Positions 17,047-24,056 of a stretch of 64,000 bases of DNA are shown piece by piece (position 1 is the stretch's first letter; each line of letters starts with the position of its first letter). The notes beneath the pieces were generated by a model. The model did no database searches, was not told where the DNA came from, and worked only from the letters and a program-made list of their open reading frames with translations. The translations under genes were made by a program, and so were the position numbers. Source of the DNA: Paenibacillus macerans. GTDB taxonomy: Bacteria; Bacillota; Bacilli; Paenibacillales; Paenibacillaceae. The stretch is from contig NZ_JAMBOE010000004.1 of assembly GCF_023715465.1 (NCBI RefSeq), positions 1-64,000 of the forward strand, in the 5' to 3' direction.

Positions 17047-17160
17047 TCATAATACATTACATAAAATACTGTGGTTCCCCTCCTTTTCTCGCAAGTTCCT
17101 GAAAAATTTCAGAAATTAATCGTTTTCATTGCACAATTTAAGTGATGTAATGTATCATGA
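17047..17160. promoter_or_regulatory. Inverted pair of operator-like sequences upstream of the PTS-like operon
   Basis: TCATAATACATTACAT (17047-17062) and the inverted copy ATGTAATGTATCATGA (17145-17160) differ at one position and lie 98 bases apart centre to centre, upstream of the HPr gene. A role as binding sites for the linked PRD activator is inferred from position. Confidence 0.55.
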
Positions 17161-17212
17161 TTTGTAGATTATACTTTCAAGTTAACGAATAAGCGGCAAA
17201 ATGAACAGACCA

Positions 17213-17244
17213 AAAAAGCTGCACCCTGAACGGTGCAGCTTTTT
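17213..17244. terminator. Bidirectional intrinsic terminator
   Basis: AAAAAGCTGCACC / GGTGCAGCTTTTT forms a perfect 13-bp stem with A- and T-tracts on both sides. It separates the PTS-like operon's promoter region from the small toxin locus to the right. Confidence 0.85.
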
Positions 17245-17292
17245 GTAAAACCGAAGCTAATAAGTGAAAACTACAATTCTATGAAGCTTGTT

Positions 17293-17319
17293 TTGCTAGA
17301 GTTGGGAGCGTGATATACT
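17293..17319 (+). promoter_or_regulatory. Promoter of the small toxin gene
   Basis: TATACT at 17314-17319 is preceded by TG-A, an extended -10, with TTGCTA at 17293-17298 or the overlapping TTTGCT one base to the left as the -35. The start would be near 17326, giving a leader of about 65 bases before the ATG. Confidence 0.6.
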
Positions 17320-17390
17320 CTTATTATGGACTGAAAAGTGGTGGATGTTTTGGGGTCACGGCGTAGCTGCCCTGAAAGGGGGTGACGCCG

Positions 17391-17525
17391 ATGGCCGTAC
17401 TTGTGGCGTTGCTGGACGTGCTCCGATGGATTGCCGCGATTTTAAGCCTAGTGTTTGGAATCCGGAAGCTTTTCCGTTGGCTGAAGCGCAAGTTTCGCAA
17501 AAACAAGCAAAAACCCACCGCATAA
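17391..17525 (+). CDS. Small hydrophobic basic peptide, probable type I toxin
   Basis: A 44-codon frame encodes one hydrophobic segment (about residues 2-23, rich in Leu/Val/Ile/Ala) followed by a strongly basic tail (KLFRWLKRKFRKNK). The ribosome site AAAGGGGGTGACG is nearly a perfect anti-16S match seven bases before the ATG. A good promoter lies upstream and an intrinsic terminator overlaps the stop. This is the usual layout of Firmicute type I toxins of the TxpA/BsrG kind, which act at the membrane. No sequence family is claimed; the identification rests on size, membrane topology, ribosome site and the candidate antisense RNA. Confidence 0.65.
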   Translation: MAVLVALLDVLRWIAAILSLVFGIRKLFRWLKRKFRKNKQKPTA

Positions 17526-17670
17526 GGTTGGCGCCTGACGGTGGGTTTTTGCATCTGAAATAATTCAATGCATACGCCGTGGTGATCCACAGCCTTTCAT
17601 GTCCTAAGAGTCTTTGCCGCACCAGGGCAGAGGCTCTTCTTAGTTTATGGCTGAAACATAAAACTTCATA
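17505..17670 (-). ncRNA. Candidate antisense RNA to the toxin mRNA 3' end
   Basis: On the minus strand TTGTAT and CATAAA are spaced by about 18 bases just upstream of about 17650, and the shared hairpin at 17511-17550 ends in T-rich sequence on this strand too. A transcript between them would overlap the last codons and terminator of the toxin mRNA, as RatA does for txpA. Promoter quality is modest and the RNA is inferred. Confidence 0.35.
17511..17550. terminator. Terminator shared by the toxin gene and candidate antisense RNA
   Basis: AAACCCACCG / CGGTGGGTTT stem with a GC-rich loop. TTTTTGC follows on the plus strand, and on the minus strand the same stem is followed by GGTTTTTGCTTGTTTTTG. 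Confidence 0.8.
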
Positions 17671-17780
17671 CAACTGAACAGAAAACTAAATACTTGGTCG
17701 CATTTTCATTTTAGCACTTCGAAATTCTGATTGCAATGAGGATCAAAACAAGCACAAGCTTAGCTATATTTGTTACAACG

Positions 17781-18740
17781 CTATACCGGCTGCTGTGCAG
17801 TCAACCACACATGACGGACAAAAGCTCCTTTGTTGACGGAGCAGGAATCCATGATTTTCAGGCCTGCGGCTTCAATTTCGGAATCCAGCGTCTCGGAGGA
17901 GACGATCACCGCCCGCTTGCTGATCCGCCTTACGCTGGCAAGCATGAGGCTGCGTTCGGAGGCGGAAAGCATGGAGCATAAATTATAAGGCATATCGACG
18001 ATCGCCGCATCAAACGCCTCGCTAATATCGTTCAAGTCGCCGATAGCCACCAAGCCCGCATCATCGTAACCGAAATGGCGCAAGTTGACCCTTGCCCCGC
18101 GAACGGCCAGCGGATTGATGTCCTGGCCAACGATATCGATGTCCATCGACAGCGCTTCGATCAGCACATTGCCCATGCCGCAGCACGGATCGATCGCCCG
18201 AATCCCATGCGGATCGGGCACGGCGATGTTGACGAGCGCCCGGGCCACTACGGCGGTGAGGCCGGTGGAGTAATTTTGCGGCTTATGTTTATGCCGCTGC
18301 CAGACCGGGTCGGCCGGCCGGCAAATGCCGAACATCCAGCCATCGTCCAACGACAGCAGTCCAAATGTTATATCCGGCTGCCTCATGTCGGCCTTGCCAC
18401 GGATCCTTCCGCCTATCTGCCGCTCCAATTCACGCTGCTGCTCATAAGTCCGTTTCAAACCGTTTTTGAGATACAGCACCTTAAAGGTACGCCCATCCAG
18501 CTCCAACTCCGCCACCCAGGTGATGATTTCTTCCAGCGTTCCGGCGGCATGCAAAACGTCCACCCGCATGGAAACGAACGGACTCCGGTTCGGTTCAATC
18601 CGTAAACGGCTGTTTATCAATGCAAATGCCCCGGGCTCTTGGCCAAACAGGGCGCGAAGCTCCATACGGCATAACTCCCGCTCATTCTCATGGCACGCAA
18701 AAGGATAGATATACCGAAAAGGCGTTTGATTCAAATCCAC
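17781..18740 (-). CDS. TRM11/UPF0020-type SAM-dependent RNA methyltransferase
   Basis: A 319-residue methyltransferase. The SAM motif DPCCGMGNVLIEAL (about 188-201) and the catalytic-type tetrapeptide DMPY followed by NL are those of the THUMP-associated N2-guanine RNA methyltransferases (Trm11/TrmN-like). The N-terminal half is less conserved and would hold the RNA-binding part. The substrate, likely tRNA guanosine, is inferred. It starts 86 bases downstream of the TIGR03915 gene and may be in the same transcript, but no promoter could be confirmed. Confidence 0.8.
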   Translation of the reverse strand: MDLNQTPFRYIYPFACHENERELCRMELRALFGQEPGAFALINSRLRIEPNRSPFVSMRVDVLHAAGTLEEIITWVAELELDGRTFKVLYLKNGLKRTYEQQRELERQIGGRIRGKADMRQPDITFGLLSLDDGWMFGICRPADPVWQRHKHKPQNYSTGLTAVVARALVNIAVPDPHGIRAIDPCCGMGNVLIEALSMDIDIVGQDINPLAVRGARVNLRHFGYDDAGLVAIGDLNDISEAFDAAIVDMPYNLCSMLSASERSLMLASVRRISKRAVIVSSETLDSEIEAAGLKIMDSCSVNKGAFVRHVWLTAQQPV

Positions 18741-18826
18741 TCTGTCAACTTCCCCTCTAAAATACCTTCCCGTCCATTGTACCAGAACCGCTGGATAACG
18801 GACGATGCCAAGGCATATCCAGGCGC

Positions 18827-19645
18827 TTACTGCAGGCGCTTCGGCTCTGGAGAGTCGGTGCGGTGTCCGTGTCCGCGTGCTCCCTGCACCTCGGTCAATT
18901 GCCCCCAGTAGCGCTTGGGCATATGGGACATCTGCGCCCGAGGATTAATTCTCTCCCGGATCGCCACCGTTTCGTAGAATTGCTTCCAGAGGCGGCGGTA
19001 CGCTAATTCCTGCTCCCCCGCTTCAGGCAAAATCAATTCGTCGACGTCAACGATCTCCGCTTTCCCGGCTCCCGCTTCCTCCGGCCGGTGGATGAGCGCT
19101 TGTCCATGGGTTTTGTCGTAGATCATAAAGGACTCCCTCCGGTAGCGGTCGCAAAAATGCCCGGCCAGCAGCGGCAGCACCCGGTTTTTTGGCTCAATGA
19201 CAGAAACCAGCGCCGCGCCATACACCGAAAAGCGCACGAAGCCCATCAAAGCATGACTCTCCGTGTTCAAATGCCGCACCGCCTTGCGCAATCGGTGCAC
19301 CGTGTTCTCCGTCAGCATATCCATCGCTGCCCGCCCATGCTTAAAGCCAAGCCGCAGGAACCGGTAAATAAGCAGATCTTTCTGCGGATCGCAGGTAAGA
19401 AAACCGCAGCGGACAAGTTCTTGGGCGGCCGGCGATATTTTTTGCCCGATGGCCGTGTACACCCGGTTAGCCTTCTCCGGACAGGTTTCCACCCAGCGGG
19501 TTACAAACAGAGTATACTGCGGATCAGCGTCGGAACGCAGGTCGACCAAATCCTCCTTGCGCGCATAGCTCTCAAACACGCAGCTCAGCAAACCGTCAAA
19601 GCTTCCGTCGTAGGCGTAAGCCGCATCGCTTATCCAAGCAGCCAT
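18827..19645 (-). CDS. TIGR03915-family DNA metabolism protein (radical SAM partner)
   Basis: A 272-residue protein matching the DUF4130/TIGR03915 family always encoded beside the TIGR03916 radical SAM protein. The N-terminus has AYDGSFDGLLSCVFESYAR, and the C-terminal half contains YRRLWKQFYETVAIRERINPRAQMSHMPKRYW, the family's signature end. The gene overlaps the radical SAM gene by 16 bases, so they are co-translated. Function is thought to be in DNA repair or modification; the substrate is not known. The linked SOS promoter supports a repair role. Confidence 0.9.
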   Translation of the reverse strand: MAAWISDAAYAYDGSFDGLLSCVFESYARKEDLVDLRSDADPQYTLFVTRWVETCPEKANRVYTAIGQKISPAAQELVRCGFLTCDPQKDLLIYRFLRLGFKHGRAAMDMLTENTVHRLRKAVRHLNTESHALMGFVRFSVYGAALVSVIEPKNRVLPLLAGHFCDRYRRESFMIYDKTHGQALIHRPEEAGAGKAEIVDVDELILPEAGEQELAYRRLWKQFYETVAIRERINPRAQMSHMPKRYWGQLTEVQGARGHGHRTDSPEPKRLQ

Positions 19646-20955
19646 GGGCTTAGCTCCTTCCCGGTTTTCCCCGCCAGCTCCTCGTCCGAAAACAGCGACA
19701 GCTGTTCCACCTTCGGCTTGGGCAGGAACATGTCGATTTCTTTGCGGGACAGCAGCGACCTAAGAATTGTGCTTTCCTTCACTTTCAACCCCTCAAGCCG
19801 CCGGCCCGAGCAGATGATAAAATATTGAGCCCGTTTCAGCACGACGCCCAGCTTCTTTAAGCCGGGAAAATCCAGCCGCGCCGTTCTGCGAGCCGCCACG
19901 ATCCGCTTGGCGCTACGGACGCCGATACCGGGTACGCGCAGCAGTTCTTCATAAGGGGCCTTGTTGATCTCCACGGGAAACCGGTCGATATGATTGACCG
20001 CCCAATGGCATTTCGGGTCCATAAACAAATTGAAATTCGGGGTGTGCTCATCCAGCAGTTCCTTCGCTTCAAAACCGTAGAAGCGCAGCAGCCAATCGGC
20101 CTGGTACAGGCGGTGCTCCCGCAATAACGGAGGCTTGCTTTCGAGCGAGGGCAGCAGCGAATGCTCCGCGACCGGGGTATACGCCGAGTAATATACCCGT
20201 TTCAGCTCATAATTCCTATACAGCGCCTCCGTTAAGGTTAAGATCCTAAAATCGCTGTCCGGCGTGGCGCCTACGATCATCTGGGTGCTTTGGCCGCCCG
20301 GCACAAACCGGGGGGCGTGGCGGTATTTGACGAGATCGGTGCTGTTCTCCCGAATGCCCTGGCGGATCGCTGTCATCGGCTTAAGGATCGCTTCCTTGCT
20401 TTTGTCCGGGGCCAACTGGTGCAGGCTGTCCTGGGAAGGCAGTTCGATGTTCACGCTCATCCGGTCAGCCAGCAGGCCTAACCGGGAAATCAGCGCCGGA
20501 TCGGCGCCGGGAATCGCCTTGACATGGATATAACCGCCGAAATGGTAATTCCGACGCAGCAGTTCCAGCACCCGGATCAACTGTTCCGTCGTGTAGTCCG
20601 GATTCCGCATGATGCCGGAACTGAGAAACAACCCTTCAATGTAATTGCGGCGATAAAAATTTATCGTGAGCTCCGCCAGCTCCTCCGGGGTAAACATAGC
20701 CCGGCGCGTATCGTTGGAGCGGCGATTCACGCAGTATTTGCAATCATAAATGCAGCTATTCGTCATCAGCACCTTCAGCAGCGAAATGCATCGTCCGTCC
20801 GCGGCAAAGCTGTGGCAGATCCCCGCGCTGACGGCGTTTCCCAGCGAGCTGCCTCCGCTGCCCCCGCCGCTCCCGCGCTCCGCCCCGCTGGACGAACAGG
20901 ATACGTCATATTTGGCCGAGTCCGTCAAAATGGTCAGCTTGTCATACACATCCAT
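19630..20955 (-). CDS. Putative DNA modification/repair radical SAM protein (TIGR03916)
   Basis: A 441-residue radical SAM enzyme. The 4Fe-4S motif CxxxCxxC is Cys68, Cys72 and Cys75 (NSCIYDCKYC). A helix-hairpin-helix DNA-binding element (LLRVPGIGVRSAKRIVAAR, about 345-365) is near the C-terminus. An unusual Ser/Gly-rich run follows the N-terminal MDVYDKLTILTDSAKYDVSC. GGGAGG precedes the ATG. It heads the operon with the TIGR03915 partner and is driven by a consensus promoter containing a LexA box, so it should be DNA-damage inducible. Confidence 0.92.
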   Translation of the reverse strand: MDVYDKLTILTDSAKYDVSCSSSGAERGSGGGSGGSSLGNAVSAGICHSFAADGRCISLLKVLMTNSCIYDCKYCVNRRSNDTRRAMFTPEELAELTINFYRRNYIEGLFLSSGIMRNPDYTTEQLIRVLELLRRNYHFGGYIHVKAIPGADPALISRLGLLADRMSVNIELPSQDSLHQLAPDKSKEAILKPMTAIRQGIRENSTDLVKYRHAPRFVPGGQSTQMIVGATPDSDFRILTLTEALYRNYELKRVYYSAYTPVAEHSLLPSLESKPPLLREHRLYQADWLLRFYGFEAKELLDEHTPNFNLFMDPKCHWAVNHIDRFPVEINKAPYEELLRVPGIGVRSAKRIVAARRTARLDFPGLKKLGVVLKRAQYFIICSGRRLEGLKVKESTILRSLLSRKEIDMFLPKPKVEQLSLFSDEELAGKTGKELSPWLLG

Positions 20956-20981
20956 ACGTTATGGCCTCCCTTTTGACAGCC

Positions 20982-21010
20982 ATTATATTGCGAACACACG
21001 TTCTTGTCAA
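20982..21010 (-). promoter_or_regulatory. Consensus sigma-A promoter with embedded LexA (DinR) box
   Basis: On the minus strand TTGACA (21010-21005) and TATAAT (20987-20982) match consensus exactly with a 17-base spacer. The spacer contains GAAC-GTGT-GTTC, a perfect GAAC-N4-GTTC box (20992-21003). Repressor bound here would block polymerase, so the radical SAM operon is expected in the SOS regulon. Confidence 0.88.
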
Positions 21011-21082
21011 TGATTAAGACCGCCGAAGGTCGAAGGAATTCGTTCCGGCGGTCCCTTTGATGTGCAAAGGATGGCCTCTGGC

Positions 21083-21288
21083 GGAAATAGAGACAATTTA
21101 TGGCCTCATTTTGAGATTTTCCCCCTTTTACTCAAAATAGCGGTAATTATAGTCGTTATTCGGGGATGAAGTTGGGAAATATCGCCCATTTGACGCCATA
21201 TATCAAAAATAAAGACAAAAAAATCCTCTATTCTGCTGAACACCCTTTTCTAGCAAAAATAAGACCTTTATTTGCCGTTATTTCTGAA
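21083..21288. repeat. Four-unit array, family II, locus D (AAATAGAGG...TTATTTT type)
   Basis: Four units of about 29 bp with AAATA at one end and TATTTT at the other; their reference T lies at 21088, 21138, 21210 and 21260, so the spacings are 50, 72 and 50 bp. Units 3 and 4 match units 1 and 2 as reverse complements (for example GAATAGAGG... and GAAATAACGG...). Fills the gap between the radical SAM promoter and the permease stop. The same spacing occurs at 35360-35575. Confidence 0.8.
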
Positions 21289-21347
21289 CTGTTCCCCTCG
21301 GAACCCTGCGATCTTGAAAAACGCCGTCCCGGTTAAACGCTGTTGGT

Positions 21348-22127
21348 TTATCTTTTTCCGGCCGCCGCGGTGCCGATCACTCCGTACCGCCACAGCACCT
21401 TGCGGCCAAACCAGCCGAACAGCCGGTCGGTGGCAAATCCCATCAACCCCAGGCTGAGCAAACCGACAAAAATCCAGTCGGTACGGAAGAACAGCCGGGA
21501 ATTCCAGATCAGGTAACCGACGCCTTCGTTCGCCGCGATCATCTCCGCCCCGACGATCGCCATATAGGAGGTGCCCATCGCCAACCTGACGCCGGTGAAA
21601 ATATAAGGCGCGGTCGCCGGCACGATTACGTGCAGGATGATTTGCCACTCCGAAGCGCCCATGCTGCGAGCCGCGCGGATTTTGTCCTCCTCCACCGACA
21701 ACACCCCCGTCAGCGTGTTCATGATGACGATAAACAGCGTCGCGTACAAAATCAGCGCGATCTTCGACTGCTCGCCGATGCCGAACCAGACGAGAAACAA
21801 TGTGATAAAGGCGATCGGTGGAATAAAGCGGATGAAGTTCAGCAGCGGTTCGGCGAAACGGCGGATAAAATCCACCTTGCCGATCACAATCCCGAGCGGA
21901 ATGGCGATCAGGCTCCCCAACGTCCAGCCGCTGAACACCCGGTAAAAGCTGATCCCGATATATTTCGGCAGCGAGCCGTCCCGCAGCAGCTCCAGCGCTC
22001 CCGCCGCCGTATCCGCCGGACCGGGCACCACCTCGGGACCGTAAAGCCAGGCGCCGCCTTGCCAGGCGGCCAGGATGAACAACCACAAGAGGAGCAGGCC
22101 GGCCCATTTATTTTTCAGCCTAGTCAT
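21348..22127 (-). CDS. Alkanesulfonate/taurine-type ABC transporter permease
   Basis: A 259-residue permease of the SsuC/TauC family with about six transmembrane helices. The cytoplasmic EAA loop (AARSMGASEWQIILHVIVPATAPYIFTGVRLAMG) is intact, as is the ending SLGLMGFATDRLFGWFGRKVL. Last gene of a minus-strand operon behind the ATPase. The linked arylsulfotransferase suggests sulfur-compound uptake; nitrate or pyrimidine-precursor transporters of the same family cannot be excluded. Confidence 0.9.
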   Translation of the reverse strand: MTRLKNKWAGLLLLWLFILAAWQGGAWLYGPEVVPGPADTAAGALELLRDGSLPKYIGISFYRVFSGWTLGSLIAIPLGIVIGKVDFIRRFAEPLLNFIRFIPPIAFITLFLVWFGIGEQSKIALILYATLFIVIMNTLTGVLSVEEDKIRAARSMGASEWQIILHVIVPATAPYIFTGVRLAMGTSYMAIVGAEMIAANEGVGYLIWNSRLFFRTDWIFVGLLSLGLMGFATDRLFGWFGRKVLWRYGVIGTAAAGKR

Positions 22128-22141
22128 AAGGTTCGCCCTTT

Positions 22142-22933
22142 CTATTCGTCAAAATGAGCTTGAATCCGCCGGTAATGCTCGTAAAATTCTGCCGCGGACA
22201 CGTCGCGCGGATAGGCGAGCGGAATCTCGTAAATCCGCGAAATGTTGGAGGACGGACCCGAAGACATGATGCCCACCCGTTCCCCGAGCAGGATCGCTTC
22301 CTGAATGTCGTGCGTCACGAAGACGATCGTTTTGTTCGTCTGCCGCCAAATGCGCACCAACTCCTTCTGCATCGTCCGGCGGGTCATGGCGTCCAAAGCC
22401 CCGAACGGTTCATCCATGAGCAAAATTTCCGGATCATTGGCCAGCACGCGGGCCAGCTGAACCCGCTGCTTCATGCCGCCGGACAGCTCCTTCGGAAATT
22501 TGTCCCCGTGGCCGGCCAGCCCGACGAGCTCCAAATAACGATGGGATACGGTGCGGCGCTCTTGCTTTGGCACCTTTTTCATCTTCAGCCCGAATTCGAC
22601 GTTCTGGCGGACGGTCAGCCAAGGAAACAGCGAGGAATCGGCCTGCTGAAACACGACCGCCCGATCCCGCCCGGGCCGGTCGACATCCGCGCCGCCAACC
22701 CGCAAACTGCCGCTCGTTTTGGAGATAAAGCCGGCAATCATGTTCAGCAAGGTCGATTTGCCGCAGCCGCTAGGCCCCAGCAGGATAAAAAACTCGCCGC
22801 CTCTGACGACCAGATCGACATCTTTGATAATGTAATGAACCTCTCCGCTCCCGGCCGGATGCTGATCGCCATAGCTTTTGCCCAGCCCCGCGATCGTAAT
22901 CGTGCGGTTCTGCGCAACCAATGACACGGACAT
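22142..22933 (-). CDS. Alkanesulfonate/taurine-type ABC transporter ATP-binding protein
   Basis: A 263-residue ATPase of the SsuB/TauB family. It has Walker A GPSGCGKST, the Q-loop FQQADSSLFPWLTV, the signature LSGGMKQRVQLARVLANDPEILLMDEPFGALDAMTR running into Walker B, and the H-loop VTHDIQEA. Placed between the binding protein and permease with gaps of about 15 bases, typical of a single operon. Confidence 0.92.
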   Translation of the reverse strand: MSVSLVAQNRTITIAGLGKSYGDQHPAGSGEVHYIIKDVDLVVRGGEFFILLGPSGCGKSTLLNMIAGFISKTSGSLRVGGADVDRPGRDRAVVFQQADSSLFPWLTVRQNVEFGLKMKKVPKQERRTVSHRYLELVGLAGHGDKFPKELSGGMKQRVQLARVLANDPEILLMDEPFGALDAMTRRTMQKELVRIWRQTNKTIVFVTHDIQEAILLGERVGIMSSGPSSNISRIYEIPLAYPRDVSAAEFYEHYRRIQAHFDE

Positions 22934-22948
22934 GCCCTTCCCTCCTTA

Positions 22949-24022
22949 TTACGGTGTGATCGTTACGCGGTCCGGTAAAACCTCGCGCAGAAAATCCAGC
23001 TTGATTTTATCCTTCAGTTCAAAATCTTTTTCGATAATTCCGTTCTCGACCATGTATTTTTTCTGCCTTGTCAAACTGTCGTATGCGGCCTCCGTAAAAT
23101 CGACGTTCCAATTGAGCACTTCCAGATCCTTAAGCGTAGACTCCCTCGGCTGTTTGACTTCTTTATACAAAATATCCGCGACCTCCTCCGGATTTTCCTT
23201 GACGAACCGCGAGGCTTCATCGAGGGCGCGCAGGAAATTCGCCACCGCCTCCGGCTGCTCGCGAATCAGCGCTTCCGGCGCTACGATTTGGCTGCCGATC
23301 CGCACCTTTGTCTGCGACATGTCGGTCAGCTGTCGGACCCCTTCGGCGGCCTCGAACTTCGCGGTCAGCGCCGCGCCGCTGACCCAGACCGCGTCCACCT
23401 CACCCTTTTTCAAAGCAATATACGCTTCGTCCGAGCCGCCCTGTCCTATGAGCTTAACGTCATCCATGGCAAGGCCGTGTTCGGCCAAATATTCGTCCCA
23501 TAAATAGGAGAGAAAAGTCCCGCGCAAAAAGCTAAGCTTCTTCCCTTTCAAATCCTCCGGTTTGCCGATTTCGTCCCGCACGAACAGCTTCCACTGTTTT
23601 GCGTTTTGTTCGGTCGAGGTGCCGGTCGAGGCGATGATCGCAAACTCCCCTTTGCTCACGGCGTTCAAAATCGGAAAATCGGCACCCCAGGCGATGTCCG
23701 CCTGCTTGATGAACAGCGAGTTGATGCCTTCCGCTGGCGTGGCGAAGGTGACCAGCTTCGCTTCAATGCCGTTTTTTTCAAAAAAACCTTTGCTTACCGC
23801 CGTGCGCAGCACCGGATTGGTAGAAATGTCGGCGATATTCAATGTAACGTGGGCTTGCTCCTGCCGGTCTTGCACCCCGCCGCTCCCGGTGCCTGCAGCC
23901 TGCACCGCTGCCTGGGAACCCTCCTTTACCGAACCGCAGCCGCTTAAGACGAGCAGCAAGGACGCAAGCAGCCAAATCAAGCTCAGCACCGTTTTTGCCT
24001 TCGTTTTGGGGGATGTTGTCAT
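22949..24022 (-). CDS. SsuA/NMT1-type substrate-binding lipoprotein
   Basis: A 357-residue extracellular lipoprotein. The start MTTSPKTKAK follows GAAAGGAGCG; an upstream in-frame start (24094) would add 24 basic residues without a ribosome site. The signal peptide ends in LVLSGC. Mature features are the aliphatic-sulfonate-binding pattern ISTNPVLRTAVSKGFFEKNGI, the GAD-FPIL and GKKLSFLRGTFLSYLWDEYL stretches and DAVWVSGA. It probably captures a sulfonate or sulfate ester for the importer. Confidence 0.88.
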   Translation of the reverse strand: MTTSPKTKAKTVLSLIWLLASLLLVLSGCGSVKEGSQAAVQAAGTGSGGVQDRQEQAHVTLNIADISTNPVLRTAVSKGFFEKNGIEAKLVTFATPAEGINSLFIKQADIAWGADFPILNAVSKGEFAIIASTGTSTEQNAKQWKLFVRDEIGKPEDLKGKKLSFLRGTFLSYLWDEYLAEHGLAMDDVKLIGQGGSDEAYIALKKGEVDAVWVSGAALTAKFEAAEGVRQLTDMSQTKVRIGSQIVAPEALIREQPEAVANFLRALDEASRFVKENPEEVADILYKEVKQPRESTLKDLEVLNWNVDFTEAAYDSLTRQKKYMVENGIIEKDFELKDKIKLDFLREVLPDRVTITP

Positions 24023-24056
24023 ACGTGTTCGCTCCTTTCTTCTATATGGGTTCCCG

